Positions 1 to 10,990 of a stretch of DNA of 64,000 nucleotides are shown one piece after another. Position numbers and translations under genes: made by a program. Numbering within the stretch: position 1 is the stretch's first letter; each line of letters begins with the position of its first letter. The DNA comes from Meghimatium bilineatum (taxonomy: Eukaryota; Mollusca; Gastropoda; Stylommatophora; Philomycidae): positions 7,117,747 through 7,181,746 of the forward strand of contig CM067312.1 of assembly GCA_034231615.1 (NCBI GenBank). The letters run 5' to 3'. The notes beneath the pieces were generated by a model. It had not been told where the DNA came from. It ran no database searches and saw only the letters and a list, made by a program, of their open reading frames with translations.

Positions 1-905
1 GTGGTCTTATGCCTTGCTGGTAAACTTTACTGAGTATATTCCCACTGGCTCCCCATGTGGTTCCACTTAGTTTTCTCAGGATAGCTAACTTCTTCCTGGC
101 TTTTGTTGTTGCTTTGTTTATGTGCTGCTTCCATATCAGTTTATCATCAAAAGTAACTCTGAGGTATGTGGGTTGTTTGTCTTCTTTCAAGAGTTCTCCA
201 TCTATTTTGATATGACCGGCTTTTTGTTTTGGTGAGAGGGTAAAGAGTGTAGTGCTGCACTTATCTGTGTTAATGTTGACGCACCATCTATTAGCCCATA
301 AGGTTAGGGCATCGATAGCTCTTTGTATTTGTTTAGTGGCCACTGTCGCATGCTCTTCCGTGCACCATATCACCAGGTCGTCAGCATACATTGCCACTTT
401 GATCCCATGTGGTAGTTCAGCAACTAGGTCATTGATGTAAACCAAGAAAAGTGTGGGTGACAGGACTCCTCCCTGGGGGACTCCATGACGCAGTAGAACT
501 TTCTTGCTCTTGCGACCATCTAATTGTACTCTGGCTCTTCTATTATGCAGGTATGCTTTTACCCATTTGTACATTCTTGAGCTAACCCTGCAATTTCTTT
601 AGGAGCCCTTCTTTCCAGACCTTATCAAATGCTTTTCTGAGGTCTATCCATGCTGTTAGTACCAGTTTCTTATCTTGGAAGGCATCCTCAATCTCTTGGG
701 AGAGGTAGGTTGCCTGATCTTCAGTAGAGTAGCACTGTCTGAAACCTGCTTGCTGTGATACCAGAAGGTTTTCACGTTCAAGGTACCACTGCATCCTAAG
801 ATTGATAATATGTTCCATTGTTTTGCATAGACAGCTTGTGATGCTGATGGGCCTGTAGTTGGAGACTGTGTTGCCATCTTTTCCTGATTTGAGGAGTTGT
901 ATCAT
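1..905 (-). pseudogene. LINE reverse transcriptase, fragmentary
   Basis: RT palm and fingers motifs are visible on the minus strand. NYRPISI and DLRKAFDKVW lie within 582-905. VPQGGVLSP lies around 461-487 and YADDL (the catalytic Asp pair) at 374-388. A stop near 582 and a frame change separate the two blocks, so the RT is not a single open frame here. The order and spacing match Jockey-type LINEs. The thumb region continues to position 1 and leaves the window. Confidence 0.85.
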
Positions 906-1323
906 TATTGCTTCTCTCCACGCCTATGTTACATTACCTGTGGACCAGCTTGTGTTAAAGATCTGCAGTAGCTTTGCTCTTGCTGCAATTCCCAGGTTTC
1001 TAATCATTTCATTGGACACTCCATCAGCTCCAGGGGACTTTTTCATTTTCAATTTAGATATTGCATGCTCCAGTTCTCTCATTGTGATTGGTGCCTCCAT
1101 GACTTCAGGTATAGGTTCGCCTTGTCCAATATTTTGCTGGTTCTCTCGAACCTCCTGTTGTTTGTCTGGGCTGACTTTGACGTTATTGTCTTCTGCAAAG
1201 GAATCTGCAAAGTAATCAGCTGCATGTTTACCTATTAAAATGTTTCTATCTTTATAAAGTGTGATCCTGGTATTTCTTCCTGTACCTTCATCATTTAGTT
1301 GTTTTACAAGTTTCCATAATTTC

Positions 1324-2436
1324 CTAGTATCTCTTTCTAGGTTCAGCGACTCTGTTTTTTCTTTCCAGCTGCTCAGTCTGGCTTGTAACTGCTCTTTGAA
1401 ATTTAGCCTTTGTTTGCTGATATTTGTTGTGATGTTCTTGACTAGGTCTGTTCTCGGCCTGCTGTCTAGATGTTTCTATCTCATTTTGCAGCTTTTCCAG
1501 TTTATTATTCCAGTAGGGTTTGTAGTTCTTGCGTGCCCCCCTGGGTATGGTTTTACTAGCAGCATGTAGTATACATTTATTAAATTCACTCACTGCTCTA
1601 TTGATGTCTTTGTCCAAGTTCATGTCCTTAGCTAGAACACTGGTTAAATGCTGGTACATTTTCCAGTCTGCCCTCTTATAGTTCCACCTAGTGAGCGTGC
1701 TGCTGTCCTTGGTAAATTCATTGTGGATTTCCAGAAATACTGGTCTGTGGTCACTATCCCCAAGCTGCTTTCCAATGACACGTGTGATGTTCCATTCCAG
1801 GCCTGGTGAGTGGAATGCCAGATTTGGTGTAGAGGTGGTGTGCCATGCTCTCGAGTAGAAGGTTGGTGAGTCTGCTGGCTGGTTAATAAGGATGAGATTA
1901 TTTTCATCATGCCAGCTCTCAAGTTCCTCACCTCTCTTATTGATATGATCATAGCCCCAGCTCTGAGAGTGGCTGTTGAAGTCACCACACACCATAAGTC
2001 TATCTTTATCTGGAATTGTGTCTAGTGCCAATGGTTTATCATTTGGGCAGTAGTAGTTCAGAAGATGGAATTCTGCACTGTCTGTTTTTAGGCGGAGCAT
2101 CTGGTATTCTGCCCCTTCCATATATACTTCCAGCTGACATGCGCTGATATTGTTTTTAACAAGTGTCAGAATTCCACCCTTTCGCCTGTCCTTTCTGTCA
2201 GATCGGTAGCACTGGTAGCCTCTGATTTTGAAGGCTATGTCGCTGCTGAGGTGTGTTTCTTGGATACAGCATATATTAACTTGTTCTTCACTGAGGACAT
2301 TTTCAAGTTCCAAATTTTTGCTGTATCCATCTCTTTTACTGTTGACACCCTCAGCATTCCAGTGCATTATTGTTATTGGTCGTTTGTTTGTTTGGCCAGT
2401 AGCTCTATTCCCTTGCCTCCTGGCTCCTCGAGGCAA
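1324..2436 (-). CDS. LINE AP-type endonuclease (370 aa open frame)
   Basis: Encodes the endonuclease that nicks target DNA for target-primed reverse transcription. Visible catalytic motifs are HWNAEG near residue 26 (the metal-site Asn), QETHL at 59-63 (catalytic Glu 60), GDFN at 151-154 and GDSDHRPV around 226-233 (Asp-His pair). The C-terminal 100 residues are Lys/Gln-rich, as in the EN-RT linker of Jockey-like elements. The frame ends in a stop at 1324 and the RT resumes in other frames, so either a frameshift separates them or this is the end of a decayed frame. The first Met was taken because the preceding sequence looks untranslated. Confidence 0.85.
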   Translation of the reverse strand: MPRGARRQGNRATGQTNKRPITIMHWNAEGVNSKRDGYSKNLELENVLSEEQVNICCIQETHLSSDIAFKIRGYQCYRSDRKDRRKGGILTLVKNNISACQLEVYMEGAEYQMLRLKTDSAEFHLLNYYCPNDKPLALDTIPDKDRLMVCGDFNSHSQSWGYDHINKRGEELESWHDENNLILINQPADSPTFYSRAWHTTSTPNLAFHSPGLEWNITRVIGKQLGDSDHRPVFLEIHNEFTKDSSTLTRWNYKRADWKMYQHLTSVLAKDMNLDKDINRAVSEFNKCILHAASKTIPRGARKNYKPYWNNKLEKLQNEIETSRQQAENRPSQEHHNKYQQTKAKFQRAVTSQTEQLERKNRVAEPRKRY

Positions 2437-2784
2437 TTGAGAATGACTTTCAGTAACTGAGGTATAGGGCCCGGCACCGTCCCTGCCTGAACGTCCGCCA
2501 CAAGGCAGGCACCATAACTTTTTATAGATACAGACATGTTTCCATTGTGTTTTGTGCGTGGCATCCTGATTATCTGTGCGCCTTTTGACTGGATTCCTCC
2601 GTCTTCAGCACTCTGCTTACTTGGGCAGGACTATGATCCTGCTCGAATGGGACTGCCCGACCAGTCTTAGTTTCCAGCCCCTGATGGCTGAACTAAGCCC
2701 CATCACCACTGCACGGTGTTGGCCTTGATGGGGGCGTTTGCAGTGAATTCAGTTAAGTCACTTAAAACGGGCCAATTGAGACAA

Positions 2785-3138
2785 GGACTATTAAAACAAC
2801 AACGAACATCCCGTACAAGTACTGAAGTATCCTCAGTAACACAAACATAGAACATTCGCATTCGTACTACAAGGGCCAATAAGTCTTCTTGTAAACATAA
2901 ATAACATATAGACAGTACAATTTTGCTTCAAATAATTCCTCATACAAATAAATTCAAGTAGGAAGCAAGAAGATAAATTAAAAATTCTTGAGACCAACGG
3001 GAATTGAACCAGTATTTTCTTACGGCACCAAATTGCCTAGCAACTAGAGTAAACGGGTTTTTATGCGGATTACATGTTTGTGTTACTGAGGATACTTTAA
3101 TACTTGTACGGGATGTTCGTTGTTGTTGTAATAGTCCT
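2785..3138. repeat. Inverted repeat arms 2785-2848 and 3073-3138
   Basis: Two arms of about 65 bp, close to 90 percent reverse-complementary; the shared core includes CGAACATCCCGTACAAGT. The 225 bp between them includes a tRNA-like segment on the minus strand, whose inverted partner lies outside the right arm. It looks like the remains of two mobile elements in opposite orientation, or of a foldback element. Confidence 0.7.
2992..3060 (-). repeat. tRNA-like SINE head
   Basis: Read on the minus strand it has an A-box-like TAGTTGCTAGGCA and a B-box GGTTCAATTCCC about 35 bases later, the layout of a tRNA-derived RNA polymerase III promoter. Acceptor-stem pairing is not convincing, so this is a tRNA-derived SINE head rather than a working tRNA gene. 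An inverted relative lies at 3235-3303. Confidence 0.5.
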
Positions 3139-3234
3139 TCTTTCGATTAGTCTGTTCTAAGAGACTTTAGTACACAGTTTGAGTGTCTTGACAAAATCGC
3201 ATCTTTTATTGGAGATGCTATTAGTCAAGCACGG

Positions 3235-3303
3235 AAAAACCCGTTTACACTAGTTGCCAGGCGATTTAGTGCCGTCAGAACGGACTGGTTCAATTCCTGT
3301 GGA
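3235..3303 (+). repeat. tRNA-like SINE head, inverted partner of 2992-3060
   Basis: Contains CTAGTTGCCAGGCG (A-box-like) and GGTTCAATTCC (B-box). It is about 80 percent identical to the reverse complement of 2992-3060. No long SINE body could be delimited after it. Confidence 0.5.
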
Positions 3304-3399
3304 AATAAAAGCCGCTTTGCCATAGCAGACGCCGTGACATGTACAGGAAGGATTTTGATTAGTTAGTTAGCTGTCGGATAATCATCACTGAAAACTGGA

Positions 3400-3950
3400 C
3401 ACGTCCATAGTTGCTCCGATCTCTCCTTGAGTTTATCCATCATTATACTTCTGCTGAAAGTACCGATCCTCTGCTGGTTGACCATCATTCTTCTGCGCCC
3501 TCCAACATGGTCACTTCTAGCAACACCGCATTTTAATCCTGGCCATTAAAGGGAATCATCATCCACACTAGTCTCACTCTCGTGTGCCATATCTCTTAAG
3601 GAGTTCAAAACATCAGCTCGATCCATTGCCCCATCGCCCTGTGCCACAATAGCGCATGACGCCAGTTGATCTGCCCTTTCATTACCTCGAACATCCACAC
3701 GTGCCAGCAGGAAAATAAATGTAACTTTCAGCCTCGCCTTTCTCAAGGCCTCAATCCACCGCTCGCGAACGAGACCCACCCGTATCTTCCTAATCATACT
3801 CATAAAGTCACTCAAGATGCAGACCTGCGCCACTCTCTGTGTACATACCCACTCAAATGCCCTGGTCACCTCCATAGTCTCCATGGTCATGCATGCTACT
3901 CGTAGTAACCGCAAAGGCACCACTCTCCTCCCTGATAGTTTTACCTGCAA
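3400..3950 (-). pseudogene. LINE RNase H domain and 3' end fragment
   Basis: A minus-strand open segment (3546-3950) shows an RNase H-like layout: a strand ending in CILSDFMSMIRKI, where the Asp matches the active-site aspartate seen as SDSMNMIRK in the copy at 61.9 kb, then RGNERADQLA, the GN-ADxLA motif of the last RNase H helix. About 150 bp of tail follows down to 3400, with a relative at 17.5 kb. RNase H domains of this kind sit at the C-terminus of some I/Jockey-group LINEs. Confidence 0.65.
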
Positions 3951-4065
3951 TTTTGATTGTACCTATCCAAGATCACGTAATATATTATATATATTATATA
4001 TAAATTAGTTGCCGTTACGTGTTGCTGGATTTACCCAAAATGTGATATCTTACTCATAATCGTGA

Positions 4066-4351
4066 AGAAAATTCTTCTTCTTCTGCGTTCGTTCTCAAAC
4101 TCCTGCAGATTAACAGGATGTAGTCCGGAGAACGGAATGAGTTGTGTCATTGTTTACAATATTGCTGCGATATCTTCGCCTTTCGGCCTGGTACATCCGA
4201 CTTCAGCATGGCTTTGGGTCACTGACCCTATATGGGATGGGACAGCCAACTCCATCCCATAACCTCCTTAGTTGCCTTTTACGACATGCGTGGAAGGTAA
4301 CGGTATTGCTATTCTTTGTTCCCCTTTCGAGCCCCGGCAACACACGGGCGG
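4066..4351 (-). mobile_element. SINE-A copy, near full length
   Basis: Reverse complement of the SINE-A consensus: it starts with the (CTT)n tail and TGCGTTCGTTCTCAAACTCC and ends at ACACGGGCGG. It is about 95 percent identical to copies at 5813, 21056 and 49411. Confidence 0.85.
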
Positions 4352-4463
4352 TGAAGAAAATAAAAAAGGGATAGGTCAGCATTGATTTTCTCACCCCACC
4401 CAGGCCCCACCGAACCACCTGGACTTTCCAATCCACAACTCCTCGCGGGTGTCGTCATACTCT

Positions 4464-5195
4464 TGTCAATGTTATAAACAAAGTACACTAACAATGAGGC
4501 AGCGACCTTTTGACTAAAAAACGTTCATCAGGATGGTAGACAATAGACAAATAATACACTTAACATAGGAAAGCGCATATGTCTATGGTGTGACGTTGGT
4601 ATGAAAGAGATTAAGACGTTGTATGAAACATATGTCTATGGTGTGACGTTGGTAGGAAAGAGATTAAGACGCTGTATGAAACATATAAGGAAGTGAAGGA
4701 TCAAAGTTGTGGAATGGTCCAGTTACGGCAGTAAGGGGGGGGGAGGGTCGCAGGTAGTGGGGATGGTTGGCAGTCGTAGAGAGATAAGATGGGAGAGTAA
4801 CACAACAAAAACACAAATTGTACAACACAGTCTACAACAAAGAGAACGGGGGGAAATGGAAATACAATAAAAAACATGGATAAGCAGCTAAATGGTAATA
4901 AAAACATGAGACTTTGACGTCGGAAACAACTCTATACTAGAAATTCGATCGATACTGGGGTAATATAGTATCAGGCTCTTTTGTTACCTCTTACGGGGCC
5001 CTTCTAGCTTTAATCATTATCTTTCCTATGATGTTTGACACCACTCCTTCATCTCTCCCTCCTACCATCGTCACATCATATGTGCTTTCATATGTTTAGA
5101 TTATGCGTCTGTTGTCTCTGTCCCGATGAAGCCATATTAGACGAAACGTCGTCTGTCACTGTCTCGTTATTAGTATGTTGTGTTTATAACAGTGG
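4464..5195. repeat. Inverted pair 4464-4532 / 5121-5195 with CTGATGA...GAAAC-type motifs
   Basis: The left arm read on the minus strand has CCTGATGAACG then AGTCAAAAGGTC and TTTATAACATTG. The right arm on the plus strand has CCCGATGAAGCC, AGACGAAACGTC and TTTATAACAGTGG. They are diverged inverted relatives about 590 bp apart. The motif resembles the hammerhead-like core found at ends of Penelope-like elements, but clean stems cannot be shown. The interior holds a G-tract (4735-4743) and no recognisable gene. Confidence 0.5.
4576..4684. repeat. 53-bp direct duplication, two units
   Basis: Two nearly identical 53-bp units beginning CATATGTCTATGGTGTGACG lie head to tail, with a short third start at 4680. 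A simple local duplication. Confidence 0.8.
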
Positions 5196-5812
5196 TAACA
5201 TTACTAACCTATTTCCGTCCATGTTTACATTTGTCATGTGTACCCCAGCGCTTGTATTTTCAATATTGGGTTGTTTCAGGACACCAGAGTTTTATCTGTT
5301 GTCACACTCAGTATCCATATGGCAACGTCGACATTCAGCAGAACATTCATCATATGAGATGAAGATGACGAAGTGTTGTGGGATGATCTTCAGAAGAAAT
5401 GGGTAACTTCTCGTTCGTAACTGCGTGTTTCATTTTTAAAACTTACAACTGACGGGAATAGAATTATTTTCATTTACCATCACGCTTTCTACTTGAATTT
5501 TCTTGTTTCATTTTGGAGTTAGGAAAATAGTTGCCATTTTTGTACTTTTCGAACCCCCCCCCCCCCCCCAGTCATTTGGTGCCAACATGCTTGAAATAGT
5601 GCGGACGCATTCGTTTAATGCTTTTCTACACACACACAATTAGTGCGTTTTAGTGATTTTCTTTATTTTATGGTGCTTTTTAGTAATTTTATAAACATTT
5701 TTTGGAACACTAAAAAGGCAAACGGTGAATAACTAGGGAAAATAAGGTGCCATCGTGCTTATATTTTACCAAGCAAAATTATCCACCATTTGAAGCCATT
5801 CAACTATTACCC

Positions 5813-6095
5813 CGCCCTTGTGTTGCCGGGGCCCGAAAGGGGAGCAAAGAATAGCAACACTGTTTACCTTCCACGCATGTCGTAAAAGGCGACTAAGGAG
5901 GTTATTGGATGGAGTTGGCTGTCCCATCCCATATAGGGTCAGTGACCCAAAGCCATGCTGAAGTCGGATGTGTTAGGCCGAAAGGCGCAGACATCGCAGC
6001 AATGCTGTAAACCATGAAACAACGCATTCCGTTCTCCGGACTACATCCTGATAATCTGCAGGAGTTTGAGAACGACCGCAGAAGAAGAAGAAGAA
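5813..6095 (+). mobile_element. SINE-A copy, reference orientation
   Basis: Used here to define SINE-A, about 280 bp. It begins near TGTTGCCGGGGCCCGAAAGG, contains GGAGTTGGCTGTCCCATCCC and AAGTCGGATGTGTTAGGCC, and ends GAGAACGACCGCAGAAGAAG with a short GAA tail. No A/B box could be assigned with confidence. Short insertions with a GAA tail and direct target repeats (best seen at 57.2 kb) indicate LINE-driven retrotransposition. Confidence 0.85.
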
Positions 6096-6419
6096 CTATT
6101 ACCCAATCTTGTACTTACAATACAGTTAAAGTATAGTGTGTAAATGTAACTACCATCGTATGATGGAACATGAACTTTTGTTCCAACATCCTCATTGTGT
6201 CTGCACCACCATTTAATTTACCGTGTTACAATATCGCCGTTTCATTATGAGTAATAATTATCCTCAACATTTATGAGCAATACATAAAGGAAAATTGAAC
6301 AATAATTCAGGGAACAAATATAAGACTTTCAAATTCAGAAATTACATAAAAGCATGTGAGCCTATATGTTTCTTTGTAACATGACATTGATCCTTACGCG
6401 CTGTTGGTAATCTGTTTTG

Positions 6420-7075
6420 TTGTTGTTCGTCCATCACAAGTGATGATGACCATTTGTTACATCCACTTATGAAAATTCAATTTTAGTTATGTCCTTGATT
6501 ATGAGTTCGTAGATGGCTAATGAGCCCTATTCGAGCTGTAAATGTCCTTGGACAGTTTGGACATGGAATAACGACTGTAGACGGAACTTGGTCTATCCGT
6601 ACTTTCTAGCTGCTCTCCGCTGTTGAGCTGCTGCATTTCTCTTCTTTTCACAAGATGATGCGCTCTTTTTTTTATTTTAGAACGCGATGTAGATCTATTT
6701 TGTGCAAGTTCTTCCCATGTATCGTGGTCTATGTCAAAGGCTTTCAGTGAGTCCTTTAACGAGTCCTTGTAGCGCTTCCTTTAGACACCTTGAGATCGTA
6801 TACCCTTCTCTAGCTCACCATAGAGAAGTATCTTTGGCAGACGATGGTCTGGCATACGCACCAAATGACCTGCCCAACGAATCTGTGCCTGCATCAGGAT
6901 CGTGTCAATGCTTGGGATACCAGCTCTATCAAGGACAGTGGTATCTGGAATCTTGTCTTGCCATCTGATGTTCATAACATTTCTGAGACAATTTGTATGA
7001 AAATGATTGAGTTTTTTCACATGACGTCTATACACAGTCCACGTTTTACTAGCGTATAGCAGTCGGTAATCTAAG
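6420..7075 (-). mobile_element. RTE-like LINE 3' end (pol C-terminus and zinc-finger-like tail)
   Basis: The minus strand encodes a typical LINE C-terminus: HFHTNCLRNVMNIRWQDKIP, RWAGHLVRMPDHRLPK and LLYGELEKG (6781-7035), then AAQQRRAARK and finally a C2H2-like CPNCPRTF...ISHLRTH around 6500-6570. Frameshifts interrupt it near 6780 and 6600. It is 5'-truncated at about 7075, normal for LINE copies. A second copy of the same 3' end lies at 54.1 kb. Confidence 0.85.
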
Positions 7076-7660
7076 TTAACACTGTAATGTATAATTTGGT
7101 GACAGTAATTCAGACAATGACCGAATGTTTAGAAGATTTAAGTGTAGTGCATTAATTTCATATGTGTTTGCTCCATATAAAATATATTCTTTGCTCCACT
7201 CTCGGACTTTGACAAAACAAGGTCGAGAACTTTATGAAAATTTGTTTCAATCATAAACATCATCATAATTGTACAATCTTTACATATAGGTAACGCCAGA
7301 AAAGCTATACAAGTTGAAGAAGATTATTCTGACGAATATGGCAGACCCGGAATAGCAACTAATACTGATAAAGTATAATGGGAAATCGTGCAAGATTTTT
7401 CTGGTTATCTTTAGCCACCCCACTTTTTTCAAAGTGTTTTTTTCATTATTTGTGTGTGTGTATTTTGGTCGCGAGACTAGTGCCGTTTGATTCAAATGAT
7501 CTGGAACAATGACACAGCAGAAATCATCAACATACAATGAGGATATGCTTCTGTTTGATGCATATCTAAATTAACATTTATTCTAATATTAATAAATTAT
7601 AATGTGATCTCTTGTATCAATCGAATGATTTATGGAATGTTTTAGTCGCTTGATATGCAG
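7076..7660. other. No recognisable feature
   Basis: AT-rich sequence with short open frames lacking splice signals or known motifs. Nothing could be assigned. Confidence 0.5.
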
Positions 7661-7663
7661 TAA

Positions 7664-7800
7664 TACTGTATCGTGTCATAATGTTGGTACCTCCTTCAAA
7701 CTACCTTCTTCTTGGTTCTCCTCTATATTCTGCCGTTTCCATTTTCATATTGTATGCTCTTGCCGCTGGCCAATAAGGGTTCATTATAGGGTTTTTTATA
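7664..7800 (-). mobile_element. LINE C-terminal fragment
   Basis: About 140 bp related to the better preserved minus-strand fragments at 47.9 and 62.1 kb, sharing ATGCTCTTGCCGCTGGCCAATAAG-type sequence. It derives from the GRPR-rich end of a LINE pol. Confidence 0.55.
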
Positions 7801-8764
7801 GTGCTTAAAATATATTAGTGCTTTTTAGGCACGAGAAAAGTGCATTTTTGGTAAAATAAGTTGGCAATACTTCTGAGTAGTTAGTAATTTTCCATAACAG
7901 CCTCCACGACGTGTAATGGGTGGATTTTTTTAGTTTTGTTGCTTTTATGTCACACAATTTTCTTTACTATTTCTCTTCTCAGATCTAAAAATGTTATCAC
8001 TACCAACATTTTCATTACTTCTTTACTTGTTTTGTTTATGAAAAATTCAATTCCTGTTACCTAATTTTGAAAAGCAGAGAAACGCCATACTGACCTTATT
8101 AAAAAGTTGAATGATGGCATATTGTTTAAAATTGTAAGTTGATATTTATTGAAAATCAGACAATTCAAACACATTTTCACATTGGATAATAATAGGTTAG
8201 CCTGATTGTTCGTTAGTTTCAAGGCTCACATCATTGCATATTGAAATATTTAAAAAAAAATATGTACATATTAAAGTTAAAGTGACAACACAGTGTGTAC
8301 ACGTCCCGTAGCAATCTCTATAACTCTTTTATAACTCTTCTATAACTCGTTCCTATTTTAGTGCAGTCCTTGTTTAGGATGTAAATTACAGATACTGAAA
8401 TTAATACAGCGATGCCCTTGTCACTCAATTTTTATCTTTAGAGGGAATATTCTTCTGTTTTTGCGATAATATAGACCAAAGCTTTTATATTTCATTTGTG
8501 TAATTTTGGCGTGAGTTTGTTTTGAACCACGGTAAATGTACAGAATAGTTCTCCACTGTGCTATAAATAGCACGCTGTTTACATTTTTAATTAGCTGACG
8601 TCATAGATCTCCCTAATAAATCAATTATCCGTAGGGTTGAGAAACTGTAACAATGTGAATAAAACCGAACACTCACCTTAATCAGCATTCTCTTAATCAG
8701 CGGGATACACTTTTTTTAATTACAGAAACGAACTCCATGAATATTCCCGCTATTCTATATATTA

Positions 8765-8960
8765 ATTAGTTAGTTAGTTATTCCTCTAGGGCCAAAGACG
8801 GCACATAGGGTGGATGTCATAGATTTCCATGTCTCTCGTTTCATTGCAATTTACTTTAGATCTTCATTGTTTCTGATACCGATGGTGAAACGTTCCCTTA
8901 TAATAGTTCTATGTAAAGTTTCTTTTGGTCTTCCTCGTTTTCTCTTGCCTTTTGGTGACC
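8765..8960 (-). mobile_element. LINE C-terminal fragment (KGKRKRGRPKET type)
   Basis: The minus strand reads KGKRKRGRPKETLHRTIIRE, the basic C-terminal block of RTE-like LINE polyproteins, and runs on to the 3' end near 8765 with one stop. The plus-strand copy at 59.4-59.7 kb belongs to the same family. Confidence 0.65.
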
Positions 8961-9355
8961 ACATACTAATAATTTACCCTAATTCTAAATACTAAACACT
9001 TATTCTACTGGCGACCTATTCTACTCCTTAACACTAACTCTAATGCAAGCGTTTTCAATTAATAATATATCATTCGACTTCACACGCTTTCTTCTCCATG
9101 TGTGAATTTATAACGAAAGTAAGATCACATTTAACAACACAGTGCCATATTCCGTCTGCTAATATAACATATAACACTATAATATATAACACTGCGCATG
9201 TCCCTTAAGTTATATCTTCCCGCTATTGTACATAATAATAATTTACCTTAATTCTAACAGGAAGATAGAATTAACACTAGAAACTGATCCTAATCCTTAA
9301 CCCCTAACCCCAGGCTGAATACTAACTCTAATGTAATCATTTTAAATATATATTA
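8955..9355. repeat. Diverged direct repeat, about 110 bp, units near 8958 and 9228
   Basis: Two segments share AATTTACC(C/T)TAATTCTAA and CACTAACTCTAATG-type blocks, about 270 bp apart, in AT-rich sequence. The second holds a short CCTAACCCC run; it is too short to be telomeric. Confidence 0.5.
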
Positions 9356-9811
9356 ATTTTAAATACTACTTATATTCCAAACTAAATCATACAACAATAC
9401 TAGCACTATGCAAGGCAATCACAACACAAAGGTTAGAAAACACCTCGAAACTAGAGCAAAGGTCACAGTGGAGAACTATACTGTACTTGTGCCTGAACCA
9501 CTTGTCAAATAGAAGATGGTCAATTACTGGTGTTTTGTAAGTTCATATCTTTCCCAGCATATGTCTAATGTACACACTTTGTTGCTTCTACACACTCCTC
9601 ATTCTGTCCCACAGGTTCCCAAACTTATGTGTCAATCAAGTGCCATACTGAGTGGCGTAGGCGATCATGCTTCTCCACAACTCTTCTAATTTTCGCTATA
9701 ATTTGTCACTTTAGCATAACTGTATCACACTTAATACAAAGGTTGGTTTTGGGATGAGGGTTGATGTTCCATTCCTTATGTCTCACCAGTGACCCTCCAG
9801 ACACATCACCA

Positions 9812-9962
9812 TGTTATGCTGAAAAAGGATGTGAAGGGCCGAAAGGTAAAAAAGTAATGCTGCTCTGCTGTGAAACTGGCAGCACATTGTGCCTCACACT
9901 CCCTGGCAGAAATCATATGAACTTTTGTGTTGGTTATCAGAGAGCAGAAGAAGAAGAACAAC
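9812..9962 (+). mobile_element. SINE-C copy
   Basis: About 150 bp matching copies at 20625 and 27036: GCTGTGAAACTGGCAGCACA, a block near AACTTTTGTGTTGGTTATCAG, and an end in AGCAGAAGAAGAAG. Same GAA-type tail as SINE-A and SINE-B. Confidence 0.7.
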
Positions 9963-10269
9963 CACCCTGCGGCAGTAGAACCCTTAGTAATTGACTTGCA
10001 TATTTAGTGAGCTTTTCTCCTAGTGGAAGTCACATTGCATCTGTACAATTATGTTTTTAATCCCTCATAATAGTAGGTCCCAGGAAGGAGAACAAGAGTT
10101 CGTCCAATATATCGATGGGTACAGAATATTAAAGACCTTTTAATATGACATTGGAAGTTTGCACAGAACTGAGTGGCAGTGACAGCAATTTTCTGCAAAG
10201 GACATATCTCATTGAAGAAGAATAGGAGACTTCTTCTTGAAGCATTGAACAATGCTGAGATAAATTAAA

Positions 10270-10810
10270 AAACCTCTGGGTATGAGAAACATTGCACATC
10301 ACAGATAGTTGGAGCCCTCTGGATATGAGAAACATTGCACACAGTGCAGAGAGTTGAAGCCCTCTGGGTATGAGAAACATTGCACATCACAGAGAGTTGG
10401 AGCCCTCTGGGTATGAGAAACATTGCACACAGTGCAGAGAATTGGAGCCCTCTTAGCATGAGAAACATTGCACATCACAGAGAGTTGGAGCCCTCTGGAT
10501 ATGAGACACATTGCACATCACAGAGAGTTGGAGCCCTCTGGGTATCATTGCACACAGTGCAGAGAGTTGGAGCCCTCTGGGTATGAGAAACAGTGCACAC
10601 AGTGCAGAGAGTTGGAGCCCTCTGGGTATGAGAAACAGTGCACACAGTGCAGAGAGTTGGAGCCCTCTGGGTATAAGAAACAGTGCACACAGTGCAGAGA
10701 GTTGGAGCCCTCTGGGTATGAGAAACAGTGCACACAGTGCAGAGAGTTGGAGCCCTCTGGGTATGAAAAACATTGCACACAGTGCAGAGAGTTGGAGCCC
10801 TCTGGATATA
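10270..10810. repeat. 43/45-bp minisatellite, about 12 units
   Basis: Tandem units with core AGAGTTGGAGCCCTCTGGG. Units containing CACATCACAG are 43 bp and units containing CACACAGTGCAG are 45 bp. The 45-bp units keep frame and translate as repeated CTQCRELEPSGYEKQ on the plus strand, which explains the long open frames on both strands. No splice sites or start context support a protein. Confidence 0.9.
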
Positions 10811-10847
10811 AAATAAATATGTGGAGAAAACTAACTGTTGCACAAAA

Positions 10848-10990
10848 GGATATTCTTCTTCTGCATTCGTTCTCAAACTCCTGCAGATTAGCAGGATGTA
10901 GTCAAGAGAGCGGAAAGCATTGTGTCATGGTTTACAGCATGGCGGCGATATCTGTGCCTTTTGGCCTGACACATCCGACTTCAGCACGAC
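10848..10990 (-). mobile_element. SINE-A copy, 5'-truncated
   Basis: Contains the 3' half of SINE-A in reverse complement (CTGCATTCGTTCTCAAACTC to CACATCCGACTTCAGCA) and stops there, the usual 5' truncation. Confidence 0.8.

Larger units (their letters stand above)
1..2650 (-). mobile_element. Jockey-group LINE, endonuclease plus reverse transcriptase, 3' end cut by window edge
   Basis: A non-LTR retrotransposon read on the minus strand. It carries an AP-type endonuclease (1324-2436) followed by a reverse transcriptase (1-905). Similarity to a second copy at 15.4-16.9 kb extends leftward in the element to about 2650, so its 5' untranslated region reaches at least that far. The endonuclease frame is long and open, but the RT is spread over more than one frame, so this copy is probably dead. 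The RNase H or C-terminal part and the 3' tail would lie left of position 1. Clade assignment rests on motif style (YRPISI, DLRKAFDKVW, MYADDLV) and is an inference. Confidence 0.88.

Noticed and set aside
5556-5570. Poly-C run (also G/C runs at 4735, 14282, 37421, 62787) as a regulatory quadruplex site
   Set aside because: Simple homopolymer tracts; no conserved context beyond occasional repeat membership.
9295-9315. CCTTAACCCCTAACCCC as an interstitial telomere relic
   Set aside because: Only two irregular units in AT-rich repeat sequence; chance is sufficient.
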